Assembly (NCBI GenBank): GCA_024405585.1
Contig: JAKSOM010000068.1
Span: forward strand, 1 to 5,496
Source of the DNA: Acidaminococcaceae bacterium
GTDB lineage: Bacteria; Bacillota; Negativicutes; Acidaminococcales; Acidaminococcaceae
DNA: 5,496 bases
Direction: 5' to 3'
In this document: positions 1 to 5,430 of the stretch, in pieces
Layout of the letters: each line of letters begins with the position of its first letter
Numbering within the stretch: the first letter of the stretch is position 1
Program-made: the position numbers and the translations under genes
The notes under the pieces: generated by a model
Seen by the model: the letters and a program-made list of their open reading frames with translations, nothing else
Database searches by the model: none
What the model was told of the DNA's origin: nothing

Positions 1-33
1 AATTCACACATCTAAAAATTTCTCAAAATTTTA

Positions 34-69
34 CTTGACTTCCCATAGTTAATCTAACTGGGAGGCAAG
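34..69. repeat. Bulged stem-loop
   Basis: Positions 34-51 pair with 55-69. CTTG pairs with CAAG, then (after a bulged A at 38) CTTCCC with GGGAGG including one G-T pair, then (after a bulged AT at 45-46) AGTTA with TAACT, closing on a 3-base loop ATC. That is about 15 pairs with two small bulges. No T-run follows on the + strand, so it is not an obvious terminator. Function is unknown. Confidence 0.4.
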
Positions 70-92
70 AAACTTCGCACTCTGCTGACTTC

Positions 93-145
93 CCTGACAC
101 CTAACACCTAAAACCTCATGGCTGTTGGCTGTTGGCTGTTGGCTG
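93..145. repeat. Two facing arrays of 7-bp tandem repeats
   Basis: Left array (93-116): CCTGACA, CCTAACA, CCTAAAA, then CCT, a degenerate heptamer. Right array (119-145): a perfect 7-bp period based on GCTGTTG, three full units at 121-141 plus flanking bases that keep the period. The reverse complement of the right unit (GCCAACA in register) matches the left unit CCTAACA at five of seven positions, and a sixth can form a G-U pair. The two arrays could therefore fold on each other as an imperfect hairpin with a very short loop. This could be simple slippage-prone DNA or a member of a dispersed repeat family; the window alone cannot tell. Confidence 0.6.
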
Positions 146-236
146 GAATAACCCACTCATCCATCGCAAGCGTTTTCAATTTTATTTCGCACCACAAAAA
201 TTCCTTCATCCAAAACTGTTTGCAACGTCAAAAATA

Positions 237-285
237 GATTTCTTGATGTCGACATATTCTTAAAATATGTCGACATCAAGAAATC
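237..285. repeat. Perfect 22-bp inverted repeat with 5-bp spacer
   Basis: Positions 237-258 are the exact reverse complement of 264-285, separated by CTTAA (259-263). Each arm contains the self-complementary 10-mer ATGTCGACAT (246-255 and 267-276), whose centres are exactly 21 bp apart. Read on the minus strand, the hairpin is followed by TATTTTTG, so it might act as a second, backup terminator for the rnhB operon. Read on the + strand no T-run follows. Alternatives are a tandem operator for a dimeric DNA-binding protein or the remnant of a small mobile element. The repeat is certain; the role is not. Confidence 0.75.
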
Positions 286-304
286 CCATTTTCACGAATC
301 GAAT

Positions 305-341
305 AAAAAAATCCCTTCGCTTTTGAGCGAAGGAGTTTTTT
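305..341 (-). terminator. Intrinsic terminator of the lepB-rbgA-rnhB operon (bidirectional form)
   Basis: An 8-bp GC-rich stem, CCTTCGCT (314-321) with AGCGAAGG (326-333), closes a 4-base loop. It is flanked by seven A (305-311) on the left and six T (336-341) on the right. On the minus strand it begins about 50 bp after the rnhB stop codon and the stem is followed by seven T, a standard rho-independent terminator. The A-run and T-run on opposite sides mean it could also stop transcripts arriving on the + strand. Confidence 0.9.
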
Positions 342-387
342 GTAGAGCCAAATAAAATTTTGATTGCTGTTACGCACTACAAACCAT

Positions 388-1104
388 TCACTGCAAGACA
401 TATTCAAAATCCTTATCCAACAAGGGACTGTATAGCTCGTTGCTTCTTGCAAGAACCGGCTCAAGGCACAGGGATTTCACCGGTTCAAAGGAACGGCGGT
501 GCCACTGGGATGCCCCGTATTCACGGACTGCAGCCATATGCTTGGCAGAACCATAACCCTTGTGACCCGCAAAACCGTATTGGGGGAACAACTCATCCAG
601 CCGCAGCATAAGCCGGTCACGGGTCACCTTGGCGACTATGCTGGCGGCGGCAATGCTTACGCTCAGGGCATCGCCTTTGATGATGGGAACCGTTTCCACC
701 CCCTCCACAAAGGGCGCCATGGCATCCGCCAAAGCCACCTGTGGTTTGGGGTTAAGGTGTCTCAAAACCTCCGCCATGCCCGCCCTGGTGGCATTATAGA
801 TATTCATGGTGTCAATGTTGCTGACGCTGACAATGTTTACGCTCACCGCCACCGCCACTTTCAAAATCTCGTCATAGAGCAAATCACGTTTCTTGGGGCT
901 CAACTTCTTGCTGTCGTTGAGTCCGGGGATGAAGGCATCCTGAGGCAGAATAACTCCTCCAATTACCAAAGGCCCCGCCAAAGGGCCCCTGCCCGCCTCA
1001 TCCACACCGGCAATAAAATGAGCACCGCCACTGTAGTAGCGTTGCTCATACTCGGTCATTTGCATATAACGCTGATACTCTTCCGCCTCCGTCAATTTGG
1101 GCAT
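388..1104 (-). CDS. rnhB: Ribonuclease HII
   Basis: RNase HII cuts the RNA strand of RNA-DNA hybrids. In the cell it mainly nicks at single ribonucleotides built into DNA, starting ribonucleotide excision repair. The 238-residue protein shows the family signature DEAGRG at 35-40. All four acidic metal-binding residues are present at family spacing: D35, E36, D127 (LADAM) and D145 (KGD). The GRG at 38-40 is the loop that reads the RNA-DNA junction, AAASIVAKVTRD (152-163) is the conserved helix, and HKGYG (181-185) carries the junction-sensing tyrosine. It has an N-terminal extension of about 30 residues before the core, as in many Bacillota; E. coli RnhB has about 198 residues. The ATG lies 2 bp after the stop of the upstream flavoprotein gene, with a modest purine-rich site (GGCGAGAAAG) before it, so it is the last gene of the lepB operon. 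Confidence 0.96.
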   Translation of the reverse strand: MPKLTEAEEYQRYMQMTEYEQRYYSGGAHFIAGVDEAGRGPLAGPLVIGGVILPQDAFIPGLNDSKKLSPKKRDLLYDEILKVAVAVSVNIVSVSNIDTMNIYNATRAGMAEVLRHLNPKPQVALADAMAPFVEGVETVPIIKGDALSVSIAAASIVAKVTRDRLMLRLDELFPQYGFAGHKGYGSAKHMAAVREYGASQWHRRSFEPVKSLCLEPVLARSNELYSPLLDKDFEYVLQ

Positions 1105-1106
1105 AA

Positions 1107-1580
1107 CTACTTTCTCGCCTTCCCCGTCACATATTCAACATCCAGCCGCCAAACACCCACCCTGTCAAAACAGGAACCGATGAAGGCCAGCCCCTTGTTC
1201 CAAAAGGCCTCACTGTATTTGTGCAAAAGCCCCTGCAGGGCCAATTCCTTTTCCTTCCTTTCCTTTACCGGGCTTATCCTGCCAAAAGCCATGGCGGAGC
1301 TGTATTTTGTTCCGAATTCGCTGGGCAGGATTTCTGTTGCTCCCACCACCGTAAAACAAGCCGGGCAACCGTCACCAATATTTTCGGCTTTGTGCCCTCC
1401 CTGATTGGTTCCGTGAAGAGAAATTTTGCCCGCCCCGCAACAATAATTGAGGGGAACACCGTCGGGTGTTCCATCACTGTCCGTCAGGGACAAAATGCCA
1501 TATTCACCATTTTCAATAATCTGCAAGGCCTCTGTTTCGGCCAGCTGCCGGTCCTTGCGTCTCATAGGATAGCGTTTCAT
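1107..1580 (-). CDS. Pyridoxamine 5'-phosphate oxidase-fold flavoprotein (NimA-like family)
   Basis: The 157-residue protein looks like the small split-barrel FMN-binding proteins annotated as PNPOx-like or NimA-related (5-nitroimidazole reductase relatives). Supporting features are the N-terminal MRRKDRQ motif (6-12), the strand pattern ending in GTPDGVPLNYCC (37-48), LHGTNQGGHKAENI (55-68, matching the family's F-H-x-A-x-x-G-x-K segment), YSSAMAFGRISPV (93-105) and the typical C-terminal VEYVTGKARK. Family members bind FMN or a related cofactor and reduce small molecules, but physiological substrates are mostly unknown and none can be assigned here. It is cytoplasmic, with no signal peptide or membrane segment. 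The ATG overlaps the rbgA stop as ATGA, with no good ribosome binding site, suggesting translational coupling. A second ATG at codon 6 would start exactly at the MRRKDR motif where many homologues begin. It is unusual as a member of an rbgA-rnhB operon. Confidence 0.85.
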   Translation of the reverse strand: MKRYPMRRKDRQLAETEALQIIENGEYGILSLTDSDGTPDGVPLNYCCGAGKISLHGTNQGGHKAENIGDGCPACFTVVGATEILPSEFGTKYSSAMAFGRISPVKERKEKELALQGLLHKYSEAFWNKGLAFIGSCFDRVGVWRLDVEYVTGKARK

Positions 1581-2434
1581 TTTCTGTCAATTGTTATCCT
1601 TCCCAAATTTCCGTTGCGGAAATCACGCAGAAGCATCATTTCCGTCCTTTCCCTGTCCACCAGTCCCCCAACACGGATCCAGCCCCGCTTCCTGGCGATG
1701 GCTTCCAGGGCCTCAGTATGAGTGTTGCCGGCACCCAGGTCAACCCCATAACCGTTGTTCAATAGCTCCGGAGAATTTTGCAAAAGCCATTCCGCCAAAA
1801 GCTCCGCCGCCAATGTCCTGTCGAAAACATCTTCCTTGATTGCCCCGGTCACCGCCAGGGCAAAGCCCACCTTGGGGTCATCAAACTTGGGCCAGAGCAC
1901 CCCCGGAGTATCCAAAAGCTCCAAACCCTTGGCGATGGTGACCCATTGCTGCCCCCTGGTCACCCCGGGACGGTTCTCCGCATTAACCTTGTTTTTCCCC
2001 ACCCAGCGGTTAATCAAAGTGGATTTGCCCACATTGGGAATCCCCACAATCATCCCCCTGGTGGAACGGTTCCGCACCCCCTTTTTGAACCATTTTTCCA
2101 AAACCGGCTTGGCCGCCTCCTGCACCTTGGCCAGGAGTTCCTTCACGCCCCTGCCCTTGGCGCAATCCACCTTCACCACGGGCAATCCTGCGGCTTTGAA
2201 GGTCTCCATCCATATCTCGGTTTGGGCAGAGTCCGCCATGTCCACTTTGTTCAAGGCGATAACCTTCGGCTTGCTGCCGATAATCTGGTTCAACAGGGGA
2301 TTAGTGCTGCTCTGGGGAATTCTGGCATCCAGCATCTCCACCACCACATCAACCAGTTTGACCTGTTCCTCCATCATGCGGCGGGCCTTGGTCATGTGGC
2401 CGGGGAACCACTGAATCTTGAAATCGTCAATCAT
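1577..2434 (-). CDS. rbgA: Ribosome biogenesis GTPase RbgA (YlqF)
   Basis: RbgA is a circularly permuted GTPase that acts late in 50S ribosomal subunit assembly. In Bacillus subtilis it is essential and is needed for correct incorporation of late proteins such as bL36, uL16 and bL27. This 285-residue protein has the permuted motif order. NKVD (G4) is at 62-65 and DCAKG (G5-like) at 90-94. The P-loop GIPNVGKST (G1) is at 131-139, PGVT (G2) at 156-159 and DTPG (G3) at 175-178. The N-terminal QWFPGHM carries the conserved histidine H13, matching the catalytic His of the B. subtilis protein. The region from about 190 is the helical C-terminal domain that contacts rRNA. Length is normal for the family (about 280). 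Its ATG overlaps the lepB stop as ATGA with no strong ribosome binding site, and its own stop overlaps the next start the same way, so it is translated as part of a coupled operon. Confidence 0.97.
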   Translation of the reverse strand: MIDDFKIQWFPGHMTKARRMMEEQVKLVDVVVEMLDARIPQSSTNPLLNQIIGSKPKVIALNKVDMADSAQTEIWMETFKAAGLPVVKVDCAKGRGVKELLAKVQEAAKPVLEKWFKKGVRNRSTRGMIVGIPNVGKSTLINRWVGKNKVNAENRPGVTRGQQWVTIAKGLELLDTPGVLWPKFDDPKVGFALAVTGAIKEDVFDRTLAAELLAEWLLQNSPELLNNGYGVDLGAGNTHTEALEAIARKRGWIRVGGLVDRERTEMMLLRDFRNGNLGRITIDRK

Positions 2435-3018
2435 TTGTTATACTCAAAAATAGGCGGCAAAGAACGCCACTCACCCAAAGGCCAGAACACAAAAATCGCC
2501 CGACCCTTAATCAAGGACTTGTGTACAAACCCCACATCACCATAACGGCTGTCTTCAGAATTGTTACGGTTGTCACCCAACACAAAGATGCAATCCTTAG
2601 GCACAATGGACTTGGTGTAATTGCTCATATTCCGTCCCTTGGGGTCGGCTTTCCAGGTATATTCTTCCTGCAATCTCTTGCCGTTCACATAAACCCTGCC
2701 GTCCACCATCTCCACAGTGTCTCCGTCCACTGCCACCACCCGCTTGATAAAGTCGCGGGTTTCATCCAAGGGATAACGGAAAACCACAATCTGACCCCGC
2801 TCCGGCAACTTGAAATAGGCGGAGAACTTATCCACCACCAGCCGTTCCCTGTGAATCAGGGAGGGGTGCATACTGTTGCCCTCCACCACATAGAGTTCCA
2901 CTAAAAAGGTACGGATGCAAAATGCCAGGCATCCTGCCATGACAATGCTCATAATCCAATCCCCCAAGGTATCCTTGAAGGATGTTTCTTTTTTCTTATG
3001 TTTGAATTCTTCGGCCAT
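2431..3018 (-). CDS. lepB: Signal peptidase I
   Basis: Type I signal peptidase removes signal peptides from exported preproteins at the outer face of the cytoplasmic membrane. The 195-residue protein has a basic N-terminus (KHKKK, 6-10), one hydrophobic anchor at about 21-41, and then the catalytic domain outside. The serine-lysine dyad is visible: S49 in NSMHPSL (box B) and K92 in DFIKRVVAVDGD (box D). Box E, GDNRNNSEDSR, is at 148-158. A single anchor and a length near 190 match the Gram-positive SipS-type enzymes rather than the two-anchor E. coli LepB (324 residues). AAGGTGG lies 6 bp before the ATG. It is the first gene of a four-gene operon with its own extended -10 promoter just downstream of the rplS terminator. 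Position after rplS and before rbgA is the common Bacillota arrangement. Confidence 0.96.
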   Translation of the reverse strand: MAEEFKHKKKETSFKDTLGDWIMSIVMAGCLAFCIRTFLVELYVVEGNSMHPSLIHRERLVVDKFSAYFKLPERGQIVVFRYPLDETRDFIKRVVAVDGDTVEMVDGRVYVNGKRLQEEYTWKADPKGRNMSNYTKSIVPKDCIFVLGDNRNNSEDSRYGDVGFVHKSLIKGRAIFVFWPLGEWRSLPPIFEYNK

Positions 3019-3061
3019 CTTATCCCACCTTACTATTTGTAATCAGCATACTGCTCCCTAC

Positions 3062-3070
3062 ATTATAACA
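3062..3070 (-). promoter_or_regulatory. Extended -10 promoter of the lepB operon
   Basis: Read on the minus strand, 3070-3062 is TGTTATAAT, a perfect TATAAT with the TGn extension. A -35 box at 17 bp spacing would fall inside the rplS terminator stem and is poor (GCCACA), which fits an extended -10 promoter that depends little on -35. Transcription would start about 3055, giving a leader of roughly 35 bases before the lepB ATG. The TG abuts the terminator T-run. Confidence 0.65.
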
Positions 3071-3071
3071 A

Positions 3072-3098
3072 AAAATCCCGCCTTTGTGGCGGGATTTT
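3072..3098 (-). terminator. Intrinsic terminator after rplS
   Basis: TCCCGCC (3076-3082) pairs with GGCGGGA (3088-3094) around a 5-base loop, with A-T pairs extending the stem on both sides. On the minus strand the stem is followed by six T. It starts about 13 bp after the rplS stop codon. The symmetric A and T flanks make it potentially bidirectional. Confidence 0.9.
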
Positions 3099-3110
3099 AT
3101 TGAATTTTGT

Positions 3111-3464
3111 TTATTGGCCCTTAGTTCTTTCGGCAATACGGGCTGCCTTGCCGGTACGGCCACGCATGTAGTAGAGTTTTGCCCTGCGAACCTTGCCGGT
3201 GCGGGCTACAACAATCTTGTCGATTCTGGGGCTGTGTACGGGGAAGAGACGCTCAACGCCAACACCATAGCTCAAACGGCGAACCACGAAACTCTCACGG
3301 ATACCGGTGCCCTGGCGGGAAATTACCACACCTTCAAACAACTGAATACGTTCCTTCTCGCCTTCTTTGATTTTGCAATACACTTTTACAGTGTCGCCGG
3401 GGCGGAAATCAGGAATGTCCTTACGCAACTGTTCCTTTTCCAATACATCAAGAATAATGTTCAT
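3111..3464 (-). CDS. rplS: 50S ribosomal protein bL19
   Basis: bL19 is a large-subunit protein that sits at the interface with the 30S subunit and helps form intersubunit bridges. The 117-residue protein has normal family length and clear signatures: [22 protein letters not shown] (20-41), [37 protein letters not shown] (43-79, the most conserved block) and the basic tail [24 protein letters not shown] perfect AGGAGG (3475-3470) lies 5 bp before the ATG, fitting a highly expressed gene. It is flanked by its own promoter and terminator, so it appears to be a single-gene transcript here. In many Bacillota rplS ends an rpsP-rimM-trmD-rplS operon; none of those genes precedes it in this window. 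Confidence 0.98.
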   Translation of the reverse strand: MNIILDVLEKEQLRKDIPDFRPGDTVKVYCKIKEGEKERIQLFEGVVISRQGTGIRESFVVRRLSYGVGVERLFPVHSPRIDKIVVARTGKVRRAKLYYMRGRTGKAARIAERTKGQ

Positions 3465-3486
3465 TTTGTCCTCCTAAATTTTTTTA

Positions 3487-3543
3487 GCAGTATTCATAGA
3501 CGTTCATGTGTGAACAAACAGAGGACCGTCCGTGCAATAATGC
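3487..3543 (-). promoter_or_regulatory. Structured 5' leader of rplS, candidate bL19 autoregulatory leader
   Basis: The leader runs from the predicted transcription start (about 3544) to the AGGAGG. On the minus strand, GCATTATT (3543-3536) pairs with AATACTGC (3494-3487) at seven of eight positions, closing the whole element. Inside, GGAC (3531-3528) can pair with GTCT (3501-3498), and GTTCA (3515-3511) pairs with TGAAC (3506-3502) around a CACA loop. An L19 leader RNA that controls rplS by feedback is known in Bacillota. I identify this one only from its position and hand-folded stems, not from a match to that model. Confidence 0.45.
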
Positions 3544-3550
3544 GGAAAGT

Positions 3551-3579
3551 ATTATAGCAAAGGTAACCGCAAAAAGCAA
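3551..3579 (-). promoter_or_regulatory. Sigma-A type promoter of rplS
   Basis: Read on the minus strand: -35 TTGCTT (3579-3574), a 17-bp spacer, and a perfect -10 TATAAT (3556-3551). Transcription would start about 3544, some 80 bases before the rplS ATG. Confidence 0.75.
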
Positions 3580-3649
3580 GGTTTTTATCAAAGAATTTCC
3601 TGTTTTTTCGTACGGCGGAAAAATGGTTCCGGACTAAGCCCCCGCCGGC

Positions 3650-4090
3650 TTACTGCCACTCGTACGGAATTCCTTCAAAATCGGAAATAGCCAGCATACA
3701 ACTGGTGGCAGTGGCCATCAGCTCGCCGGTGGTCAGATTTCTGAGCTCCATCTTCATATTGACTTTGCTGCCCTGAATACCCAGCACCTCACCATAGGCC
3801 TCCACCTCATCACCCACTCTGGCCCCCTTGATGAAACAGGCACTGGTGGTGACAGTAATGACCTTCTTCCCCATGGTGGCCGCCGCCACCCCGGTACTGT
3901 TGTCCATCAAGGTCAGAAACATCCCCCCATGCAAACTGGCATTCAAATTGGTGTGGATATTCTCCTGCACCCTGATACCCACTCTGGCCCAGCCGCAGCC
4001 GATATCGTGAATCTCAATGCCGCACATCCTGACAAAGGCGTTCCCACTATATATGTCCTTAACCTTTTGCATCACATCGTCTTTAATCAT
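3650..4090 (-). CDS. PaaI-type hotdog-fold acyl-CoA thioesterase
   Basis: This is a small hotdog-fold protein of the PaaI/YdiI thioesterase group, which hydrolyses acyl- or aryl-CoA thioesters in the cytoplasm, usually as a tetramer. With the start used here (146 residues), it shows the catalytic layout of that group: N48, then H54-G55-G56 (six residues on), and D63 in LMDNSTGVAA, matching the N, HGG and D positions of E. coli PaaI. TTSACFIKGARVGDEVEAYGEV (81-102) is the conserved central strand pair. The true substrate cannot be told; no phenylacetate genes are nearby. The frame stays open upstream to a TTG at 4126, but that codon overlaps the promoter -35 box. I therefore favour the ATG at 4090, or the ATG at 4072 (140 residues). 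None of these has a strong ribosome binding site. It is divergent from uraA. Confidence 0.88.
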   Translation of the reverse strand: MIKDDVMQKVKDIYSGNAFVRMCGIEIHDIGCGWARVGIRVQENIHTNLNASLHGGMFLTLMDNSTGVAAATMGKKVITVTTSACFIKGARVGDEVEAYGEVLGIQGSKVNMKMELRNLTTGELMATATSCMLAISDFEGIPYEWQ

Positions 4091-4097
4091 GCTGCTT

Positions 4098-4126
4098 ATT
4101 ATATAGTGTCTGCAAAAATACTGCAA
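4098..4126 (-). promoter_or_regulatory. Promoter of the thioesterase gene
   Basis: Read on the minus strand: -35 TTGCAG (4126-4121), a 17-bp spacer, and a perfect -10 TATAAT (4103-4098). The expected start of transcription, about 4091-4090, falls on or next to the ATG at 4090, so the mRNA would be leaderless or nearly so, or translation begins at the ATG at 4072 with an 18-base leader. Confidence 0.65.
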
Positions 4127-4132
4127 TCTGAA

Positions 4133-4162
4133 CTTTCACTTTTTTCAAGAAAAGAGTATAAT
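4133..4162 (+). promoter_or_regulatory. Promoter of uraA
   Basis: A perfect -10 TATAAT is at 4157-4162, with a weak -35 CTTTCA at 4133-4138 (18-bp spacer). The spacer contains an imperfect dyad, ACTTTT facing AAAAGAGT (4138-4157). The predicted start near 4169 leaves a leader of only about 26 bases, containing GGAGG (4183-4187). Confidence 0.6.
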
Positions 4163-4194
4163 ATTATGACTAATTTTTTACCGGAGGCGTCATT

Positions 4195-5430
4195 ATGGAA
4201 AAACGCATTATCCAAGTGGAGGAAAGACCTCCCCTTTTGCTCAACATTCCTTTGAGTTTGCAGCATCTCTTTGCCATGTTCGGCAGCACCGTGCTGGTTC
4301 CCTTCCTTTTCAAAGTGGACCCCACCATCTGCCTGTTCATGAACGGCATCGGAACCTTGATTTATATCTTTTTGACCAAAGGCAAAATTCCCTCTTATTT
4401 GGGCTCATCCTTTGCCTTCATCAGCCCCGTACTTTTGATTATCGACAAATACGGCGGCTATGGTGCTGCCCAAAGCGGCTTCATCGTTTTCGGTCTGCTC
4501 TTCATACTTTTCAGCGTCATCATCCACTTTTTGGGAACCAAATGGATTGATGTCATCTTCCCCCCGGCAGCCATGGGTGCCATCGTGGCCATCATCGGCC
4601 TGGAACTGGCCCCTGTTGCGGCCGGCATGGCAGGGCTCACCGGTGAATTTGTACTGAAAAATGTTCTGGTCTCCCTCTTCACCCTGGCGGTGGGAATTGT
4701 GGGCTCCGTAGCCTTCACCGGCTTTATGAGCATCATACCCATCCTCTTCGGAGTCATCTGCGGCTACATCTTTGCCGCCTGCCTGGGCATAGTGGATTTT
4801 GCCAGCATTGCCGCCGCCCCCTGGTTCCAGCTGCCCCAATTCTACGCACCCAAATTCAATTTGAACGCCATTATGATTATTGCCCCCGCTGCCCTCGTTG
4901 TCCTGGCGGAACATATCGGCCACCTGGCGGTTACCGGCAATATTGTGGGCAGGGATTTGATTAAGGAACCGGGTCTGGCCCGCTCCCTCTTTGCAGACGG
5001 TCTCAGTAATGTCATCAGCGGTTTTGCCGGGGCCACCCCCAACACCACCTATGGCGAAAACATCGGGGTTATGGCCATCACCAAAGTGTATAGCACCTGG
5101 GTTATCGGCGGTGCGGCCTGCTTCGCCATTCTCCTGAGCTTCATCGGCAAACTGGCGGCCCTCATCCGCTCCATTCCCGTACCCGTCATGGGCGGCATCT
5201 GCATCCTGCTCTTCGGTGTCATCGCCGTCAGCGGTTTCCGGATTCTGGTGGACAGCAAAGTTGACTACTCCAAATCCAGCAACCTGATTATGACTGCGGT
5301 CATCATCATCGTAGGCATCAGCGGCGCTAAAATTTCCTTCGGTGCCTTCAGCGTACAGGGCATGGTGCTGGCCACATTGGTTGCCATCATCATGGGGCTT
5401 TTCTACAAAATCTTCAAAATCAACAACTGA
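4195..5430 (+). CDS. uraA: Uracil permease (NCS2 family uracil:proton symporter)
   Basis: UraA imports uracil across the cytoplasmic membrane with protons for pyrimidine salvage. The 411-residue protein is hydrophobic throughout, as expected for the 14-segment NCS2 fold. It resembles the uracil-specific branch strongly. LAEHIGHLAVTGNIVGRD (237-254) and FAGATPNTTYGENIGVMAITKVYSTWV (277-303) carry E239, H243 and E288, at the same spacing as substrate and proton-coupling residues E241, H245 and E290 of E. coli UraA. The early GSSFAF contains F73, another uracil-contacting position. Length is normal. GGAGG lies 7 bp before the ATG. No other pyrimidine gene adjoins it; it appears to be transcribed alone, divergent from the thioesterase. 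Confidence 0.97.
   Translation: MEKRIIQVEERPPLLLNIPLSLQHLFAMFGSTVLVPFLFKVDPTICLFMNGIGTLIYIFLTKGKIPSYLGSSFAFISPVLLIIDKYGGYGAAQSGFIVFGLLFILFSVIIHFLGTKWIDVIFPPAAMGAIVAIIGLELAPVAAGMAGLTGEFVLKNVLVSLFTLAVGIVGSVAFTGFMSIIPILFGVICGYIFAACLGIVDFASIAAAPWFQLPQFYAPKFNLNAIMIIAPAALVVLAEHIGHLAVTGNIVGRDLIKEPGLARSLFADGLSNVISGFAGATPNTTYGENIGVMAITKVYSTWVIGGAACFAILLSFIGKLAALIRSIPVPVMGGICILLFGVIAVSGFRILVDSKVDYSKSSNLIMTAVIIIVGISGAKISFGAFSVQGMVLATLVAIIMGLFYKIFKINN

Larger units (their letters stand above)
1..304. other. Non-coding intergenic region with several inverted and tandem repeats
   Basis: No credible coding sequence is visible here: the only open frame reaching into it is short, is antisense to the end of rnhB and has no ribosome binding site. 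The stretch is AT-rich. From left to right it holds a bulged hairpin (34-69), a 9-bp direct repeat TGACTTCCC (36-44 and 86-94), two facing arrays of 7-bp repeats (93-145) and a perfect 22-bp inverted repeat (237-285). The gene that must lie to the left is outside the window, so it is unclear whether this is its promoter region or its 3' end. Confidence 0.7.

Noticed and set aside
237..285. Reading the 22-bp inverted repeat as a two-unit CRISPR array or attachment site
   Set aside because: There are only two inverted copies with a 5-bp spacer, no further repeats, and no cas or integrase gene in the window.
276..464. Short minus-strand open frame over the end of rnhB, running through the terminator
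   Set aside because: It would be translated through the operon terminator hairpin and overlaps rnhB in another frame, with no ribosome binding site or known signature.
499..1404. Open frame of about 300 codons on the + strand across rnhB and the flavoprotein gene
   Set aside because: It is antisense to two well-recognised genes and crosses their junction. The translation has no coherent domain, so it is a composition shadow.
1755..2545. Two overlapping + strand open frames opposite rbgA and the end of lepB
   Set aside because: Both mirror conserved GTPase motifs in the antisense direction, lack start signals and show no recognisable protein pattern.
3600..3649. Possible terminator between the thioesterase and rplS
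   Set aside because: Only short stems can be drawn (for example CCGG with CCGG across a 12-base loop) before a five-T run. The structure is too weak to call, so thioesterase transcripts may read into rplS.
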